In this document: positions 59,868-64,000 of the stretch, piece by piece
Position numbering within the stretch: the stretch's first letter is position 1
Layout of the letters: the number at the start of each line of letters is the position of its first letter
Origin: Rhizobium bangladeshense
Lineage (GTDB): Bacteria > Pseudomonadota > Alphaproteobacteria > Rhizobiales > Rhizobiaceae
Assembly: GCF_001662075.1 (NCBI RefSeq)
Contig: NZ_LYPL01000012.1
Location: 62,001 to 126,000, forward strand
Direction: 5' to 3'
Length of the DNA: 64,000 nt
Notes under the pieces: generated by a model
The model's database searches: none
Seen by the model: only the letters and a program-made list of their open reading frames with translations
Told to the model about the DNA's origin: nothing
Position numbers and translations under genes: made by a program

Positions 59868-60947
59868 TCAACAGAATACGTGAGCAGCGCCGGGATCGAA
59901 ATCGAGATGGACTATATCTCCACGATTGAGCCCGGCAATAGCCTCATGGCCGAACGGCAAGCGAACCGAAAGCGCCTCGCCTGTCGCCGTCTCCGTGGAG
60001 ACGTGGATGTTGTTGCCGAGAAAGGTAATGTCGCTGACCGTCGCGGCAAGACCTGCGCCAGCGGCTCTCGTGCGCGACAGCCGAATGCGCTCCGGCCTCA
60101 GCATCAGCGCCGCCCTTGCGCCGGAGGTCCCCTTTCCATGCACCGGAATCTGGTTGAAGATGGTTCCGCCTCCGAGCGCTATGGTGGCTTGTCCATCGGA
60201 GGACGACACGAGGTCGCATGAAATGAAGTCACTATCGCCGATGAATTCGGCAACGAAGCGCGTCTTGGGATTGGCGTAGAGCTCCGGGCCTGTACCGATC
60301 TGATCGATGACGCCCTTGGAAAAGACGGCAATGCGGTCGGAGAGCCGCAGCGCCTCTTCCTGATCATGCGTGACATAAAGGATTGTCACTTCCGTGTGTT
60401 GGTGGATGCGGCGGATCTCGTGCTGGATTTCCTCGCGCAGCTTCTTGTCGAGCGCCGACAGCGGCTCGTCCATCAAAAGCACCGGCGGATCATAGGCAAG
60501 GGCTCTGGCAAGGGCGACACGCTGCTGCTGGCCGCCGGACATCTGCGCCGGCCTGCGATCCTCGAAGCCTTCGAGCCGGACGAGGCGCAGCATCTCCTTC
60601 ACCTTGCTGTCGATCTCGGCCTTGGGCTTGCGCCGGACCTTCAGCGGAAAAGCAATGTTTTCGCCGACCGTCAGATGCGGAAACAGGGTGTAGCGTTGGA
60701 ACACCATGCCGATATTGCGCTTGTGCGACGGCGTGGCGAGCAGCGTCTTGCCCTCGAGCGTAATGTCGCCTTTGGTCGGGTTTTCAAAGCCGGCCAGGAT
60801 GTAGAGCGTCGTGCTCTTGCCGGATCCGGACGGACCGAGGAAGGTCAGGAATTCACCGCGCCGGACATCGAGATTGACGTCGTGGACGGCGACGACTGGG
60901 CCGTATTCCTTGCGTATTCCGCGGATCTGAAGGAATGGTTCGTTCAT
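59868..60947 (-). CDS. ABC transporter ATP-binding protein (PotA type), second system
   Basis: The 359-residue ATPase has Walker A GPSGSGKSTTLY near residue 39, signature MSGGQQQRVALARALA, Walker B VLLMDEPLSALD, switch histidine in YVTHDQEEALR and a TOBE domain. Its start overlaps the PotC-type permease stop as ATGA. It is a paralogue of the ATPase at 41897. Confidence 0.93.
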   Translation of the reverse strand: MNEPFLQIRGIRKEYGPVVAVHDVNLDVRRGEFLTFLGPSGSGKSTTLYILAGFENPTKGDITLEGKTLLATPSHKRNIGMVFQRYTLFPHLTVGENIAFPLKVRRKPKAEIDSKVKEMLRLVRLEGFEDRRPAQMSGGQQQRVALARALAYDPPVLLMDEPLSALDKKLREEIQHEIRRIHQHTEVTILYVTHDQEEALRLSDRIAVFSKGVIDQIGTGPELYANPKTRFVAEFIGDSDFISCDLVSSSDGQATIALGGGTIFNQIPVHGKGTSGARAALMLRPERIRLSRTRAAGAGLAATVSDITFLGNNIHVSTETATGEALSVRLPFGHEAIAGLNRGDIVHLDFDPGAAHVFC

Positions 60948-61744
60948 TGTTTCAGTACCTTACGCACGACGGCAACCAGCGCCATCAAGATGATCGTCAA
61001 AAGGATGAGAAGGGTCGAGGCCGCGGCGACAACAGGCGTCAGGTCTTGCCGCAGCGTCGCCCATACCTTCACCGGCAGCGTCTGCAGGGTCGGGCTGGAC
61101 ATGAAGATCGCCACCACCACCTCATCCCAGGAGGTCAGGAACGAAAAGACAGCGGCCGAAAACAGCCCATGGCTGATTGCGGGAAGAGTGACCCTGATCT
61201 TCGCTTCCAAAGGCGAGGCGCCGCAGAGCACGGCCGCGTCCTCGATCGACTTGTCGAAGCCTTCCAGCGCGCTCGATATGGATAGGATCGAGAACGGGAG
61301 CGCCAGCACGAGGTGCGAAATGACGAAGCCCGTCAGGGTGCCGCCAAGGCCGATCCTGAGAAAGAAGGCGTAGAGGGCAACCGCGAGAACCACGACCGGC
61401 AGGATCATCGGCGTCAAGAACAGCGCTTTCAGCGCATCGCCGAACATGAAGGAACCGCGCACCAGCCCGAAGGATGTCACCAGCCCGAGCAACACCGATA
61501 GGACCGTGACGATGACGGCGATCTTCAAGCTCGTCAAAGCCGATTCCAGCCAGCGCGGGTCGGCGAAGAGTTCATTGTACCACTGGAAGGTCCAGCCCGG
61601 CGGCGGAAAGATCAGCCATTGCGATGAGCCGAAGGACAGGGCCGCGATGAAGGCGATCGGCAGCAGCAGGAAGGCTGCCGTCAGAAGCGTTATGCCGAGA
61701 AGGATGTATTTCCACCAGCCGAGACGATCGAAATCGAGCAACAT
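60944..61744 (-). CDS. ABC transporter permease (PotC type), second system
   Basis: The 266-residue permease has six predicted membrane segments and the coupling motif EDAAVLCGASPLEAKIRVTLPAISHG near residue 165. The ATG at 61744 has GGGAGGA at a good distance and lies directly after the stop of the PotB-type gene. Confidence 0.92.
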   Translation of the reverse strand: MLLDFDRLGWWKYILLGITLLTAAFLLLPIAFIAALSFGSSQWLIFPPPGWTFQWYNELFADPRWLESALTSLKIAVIVTVLSVLLGLVTSFGLVRGSFMFGDALKALFLTPMILPVVVLAVALYAFFLRIGLGGTLTGFVISHLVLALPFSILSISSALEGFDKSIEDAAVLCGASPLEAKIRVTLPAISHGLFSAAVFSFLTSWDEVVVAIFMSSPTLQTLPVKVWATLRQDLTPVVAAASTLLILLTIILMALVAVVRKVLKQ

Positions 61745-61745
61745 A

Positions 61746-62618
61746 TCAACGTCCTCCCGGGTTCTGGTTGCCGAAGAAGCGCAGTTGCACGGCATAAAGC
61801 GAGAGCGTCACGACCAGGAGAACCAGCGCCGCAGCGCCCCCCATTCCCCAATTGACCAGCGACTGCACGAATTGCGCGATCAGCTCGGCGAGCATCATGT
61901 TGGCGGTACCGCCGAGAAGCGACGGCGTGACGAAATAGCCGAGCGACATGACGAAGACCATGAGTGCGCCGGCCGCCATGCCGGGCATGGCGAGCGGCAG
62001 GAGAACCCGCGTCAGGCACTGCCAGCGGTTGGCGCCGCAAAGGGCTGCCGCCTGCAGGGTCGACGGATCGATCTTCTTGACCACGCCGTAGAGCGGCAGG
62101 ATGATGAAGGGCAGCATGATATAGGTCATGCCGATCGTCACACCGGTCAGATTGTTGACGAGCGCCAGCGGCTGGTCGATCAGGCCCATACCCATCAGCA
62201 TCTTGTTGATCAGCCCGGTCCGCTGCAGCAGCACCATCCAGGCATAGGTGCGGGCGAGCAGGTTGGTCCACATCGACAGGAGCAGGATCGCAAAGATCAC
62301 TGTGCTCAGCCGACCCGGCATGATCGCCAGCGCCCAGGCGACGGGAAATCCGATCGCAAGAGAAATCACGGTGACGAGGCCTGAGACGATGAAGGTATTG
62401 GCGAAAATCTTGAGATAGGTGGCAGAGCCGATCAGCTGGGCATAGTTTCCAAGGCCGGGAACAGGTTCCAGTACACTGCGCAGCAGCAGGATCGCCACCG
62501 GCGCGACGAAAAAGATGCCGACGAAGGCAAGCGCCGGAATGACCTCGCCAAAACCTGTTGCTCTGCGCGCCTTTGGCAAAGGCATGATTGCGCTGGAGGC
62601 ATCGCTATACGTCGACAT
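61746..62618 (-). CDS. ABC transporter permease (PotB type), second system
   Basis: The 290-residue permease has six predicted membrane segments and the coupling motif QAAALCGANRWQCLTRVLLPLAMPG near residue 200. Unlike the paralogue at 44146 it lacks the long periplasmic insert. The ATG at 62618 has AAGGA 5 bases upstream. Confidence 0.92.
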   Translation of the reverse strand: MSTYSDASSAIMPLPKARRATGFGEVIPALAFVGIFFVAPVAILLLRSVLEPVPGLGNYAQLIGSATYLKIFANTFIVSGLVTVISLAIGFPVAWALAIMPGRLSTVIFAILLLSMWTNLLARTYAWMVLLQRTGLINKMLMGMGLIDQPLALVNNLTGVTIGMTYIMLPFIILPLYGVVKKIDPSTLQAAALCGANRWQCLTRVLLPLAMPGMAAGALMVFVMSLGYFVTPSLLGGTANMMLAELIAQFVQSLVNWGMGGAAALVLLVVTLSLYAVQLRFFGNQNPGGR

Positions 62619-62685
62619 GACAGTCCTTCCCACCCGTCAATTCTGACAGCGCCGAGGTCCGATGGACGGTACCGCCGCTGCATGA

Positions 62686-62710
62686 GGCACGGCGAACGTT
62701 TCGCCGTGCC
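62686..62710 (-). other. Intergenic hairpin after the second PotD-type gene
   Basis: A perfect 10-bp stem (GGCACGGCGA / TCGCCGTGCC) closes a 5-base loop 20 bases after the binding-protein stop and before the permease gene. It matches the position of the hairpins at 22949, 35518 and 44085. Confidence 0.65.
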
Positions 62711-62730
62711 CGTTCATCTCAAGCTTCAGA

Positions 62731-63741
62731 CTATTTCGCCTGCCAGGCGTACCACTTTTCGCCGATGGCATCGCGGTTATCAGCCCAGTAGTTCATATCG
62801 GCATTCACCTGGCTCGCGGTCTGCTGATCCGGCAGGGTCTTGGCCGTTTCCGGATCCATCAGCTTGGCCGAGTCAAGGTTGATCGGCGCATAGCCGGTGG
62901 CTTTTGCCAGGGCGGCCTGCGGTTCTGCCGAGGTCGCCAGCGCAATGAACTTCATCGCAGCCTCGGCATTCGGCGCGCCCTTCGGCACGACGAGCGCATC
63001 GGCGGCGGTGATATTCTGTTCCCAGGAGGTTTCAACCTTGATGCCGGTCGCCGCAAGCGCCGTCATGCGGCCGTTCCAGACGCTGCCGAAGGGCGCCTCG
63101 GCGGAGGCCAGCAGCTGCTGCGACTGGGCGCCGCCCGACCACCAGATGATATCCGACTTGATCGTATCGAGCTTCTTGAAGGCGCGGTCGAGATCGAGCG
63201 GATAAAGCTTGTCGGCCGGCACGCCGTCAGCAAGCAGCGCCGCTTCGATCACGCCGGGAGCCGACCACTTGTAGAAGGTGCGCTTGCCAGGAAATTTCGT
63301 CGTGTCGAACAGGTCGGCCCATGTCTTCGGGCAGGCTTTGACGGCATCGGCATTGCAGCCGATGACGAAGGAATAATAGAAGCTGCCGACCGAATAGTCG
63401 GTGACGAAGCGTGGATCGAGCTTCGACTTGTCGATGACCGAAAAGTCGAGCTTCTCGAGCTGGCCGTTCTTGCCGGCCTGGGCGGCATAGTCGCCTTCGA
63501 CATCGACGACATCCCAATTGACTTCGCCGGCCTCGACCATGGCCTTGAGCTTGCCGTAGTCGGTCGGGCCGTCCTGCACGACGGTGATGCCGGTTTTCTC
63601 GGTGAACGGGCTTGCCCATGCTGCCTTCTGCGCATCCTGGGTCGTTCCGCCCCAGCTCGAGAAGACCATGCTGTCAGCGTGCGCCGGCGCGGAGACCGCC
63701 ACGAATGCGGCAACCGCCGCGAAAGCAAATTTCGTTTTCAT
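62731..63741 (-). CDS. ABC transporter substrate-binding protein (PotD type), second system
   Basis: The 336-residue periplasmic protein has a signal peptide (FAFAAVAAFVAVSAPAHA) and the opening DSMVFSSWGGTTQDAQKAAWASPFTEKTG. NWDVVDVEGDYAAQAGKNG and IIWWSGGAQSQQLLASAEAP are cleft segments shared with the paralogue at 43028, which has WWTAGAQPPQLLADGE. It probably binds a small amine such as GABA or putrescine, inferred from the gabD-like gene in its operon. Confidence 0.92.
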   Translation of the reverse strand: MKTKFAFAAVAAFVAVSAPAHADSMVFSSWGGTTQDAQKAAWASPFTEKTGITVVQDGPTDYGKLKAMVEAGEVNWDVVDVEGDYAAQAGKNGQLEKLDFSVIDKSKLDPRFVTDYSVGSFYYSFVIGCNADAVKACPKTWADLFDTTKFPGKRTFYKWSAPGVIEAALLADGVPADKLYPLDLDRAFKKLDTIKSDIIWWSGGAQSQQLLASAEAPFGSVWNGRMTALAATGIKVETSWEQNITAADALVVPKGAPNAEAAMKFIALATSAEPQAALAKATGYAPINLDSAKLMDPETAKTLPDQQTASQVNADMNYWADNRDAIGEKWYAWQAK

Positions 63742-63780
63742 GTTCCCTTATCCTGTTCTGGTTTGTCCTGCGGGTATGCC

Positions 63781-64000
63781 TTATGCCGTCAGCGCGCCTC
63801 GCTCCCGGGGAGAAAAGCTTGCCGGCTTCATAATCTTGTTTTCCGCCACCTCGATGAGGTCGCGGATCTTGGGAAGGAAGGCCTGCCATTGCGGATCGGC
63901 CATGAGCCGCTGGCGTCTCGCCTCGCGGTCGTCCAGGCTCGTAAAGGCCCAGATGTGGACGATCTCGTTGATCGTGCCGATCTCCGAGAAGAAGTAGCCG
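63781..64000 (-). CDS. NIPSNAP-family protein, 5' part outside the window
   Basis: The last 73 codons of a minus-strand gene are visible. The segment SEIGTINEIVHIWAFTSLDDREARRQRLMADPQWQAFLPKIRDLI carries the NIPSNAP pattern (N-E-IVH-W-Y/F, ADP-WQ-FLPKI). Family members are about 105-210 residues, dimeric alpha-beta barrel proteins of unclear function, often beside catabolic operons in rhizobia. It lies 39 bases upstream of the binding-protein gene and could be in the same operon. Confidence 0.8.
   Translation of the reverse strand, partial: GYFFSEIGTINEIVHIWAFTSLDDREARRQRLMADPQWQAFLPKIRDLIEVAENKIMKPASFSPRERGALTA

Noticed and set aside
1..64000. CRISPR arrays, tRNA or rRNA genes, insertion sequences and phage genes
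   Set aside because: No regularly spaced repeats, tRNA-like cloverleaf, transposase or phage motif was seen on either strand.

Overview
The window is GC-rich, gene-dense DNA with tight operons, many ABC importers paired with LacI/GntR/MocR regulators, and intracellular glycosidases for plant-type sugars. This fits an alphaproteobacterium of the Rhizobiaceae, most likely Rhizobium (leguminosarum/etli group), and an accessory replicon or a catabolic part of the chromosome. The organism call is inferred from gene content and protein style; no rRNA or tRNA marker is present.

Layout. (1) 1-4344 (+): the end of an acyl-CoA carboxylase operon of methylcrotonyl-CoA type (mccB partial, mccA), with a MaoC hydratase and a CitE-like lyase joined by start/stop overlaps. 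(2) 4353-12359: an RND efflux system (NodT-type outer membrane lipoprotein, adaptor, permease) around a CpxAR-like two-component pair. A near-identical 17-bp box lies upstream of both the outer membrane gene and the adaptor gene. (3) 12625-27501: a ten-gene minus-strand oligosaccharide operon (peptide-type ABC importer, IolB-like isomerase, GH39-like glycosidase, TIM-barrel isomerase, 2-hydroxyacid dehydrogenase, enolase-superfamily enzyme), divergent from a LacI regulator and a GH29 alpha-L-fucosidase. Three copies of a 15-bp operator-like repeat separate them. (4) 27766-30611: an AT-richer methyltransferase gene, then a GntR regulator divergent from a DapA-family lyase/aldolase. (5) 30652-38248: a LacI regulator divergent from a GH78 alpha-L-rhamnosidase and a complete CUT1 sugar ABC importer. 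(6) 38272-38876: a decayed parDE toxin-antitoxin locus. (7) 38974-46594: a MocR regulator and a DadA-like oxidase, divergent from a polyamine-type ABC importer and a RidA deaminase.

(8) 46842-58311 (+): a nine-gene operon that I consider the most interesting part. It encodes a GmhA-type isomerase, a GT2 polyprenyl-phosphate-sugar synthase-like protein, a GT-C-like membrane protein, a UPF0104/AglD-like membrane protein, two SDR epimerase-like proteins, a three-domain fusion (sugar nucleotidyltransferase + GmhB-type phosphatase + P-loop kinase), an HddA-type heptose kinase and a GMC oxidoreductase. Together the soluble enzymes cover all four steps from sedoheptulose 7-phosphate to a nucleotide-activated D-glycero-D-manno-heptose. 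The membrane proteins suggest that the heptose is put on a lipid-linked product. (9) 58403-64000 (-): a second polyamine-type ABC importer with a GabD-like semialdehyde dehydrogenase, and a NIPSNAP protein cut by the window end.

A shared theme is that each of the four solute-binding-protein genes is followed by a strong RNA hairpin before the next operon gene. No CRISPR, tRNA, rRNA, insertion sequence or phage gene was seen.
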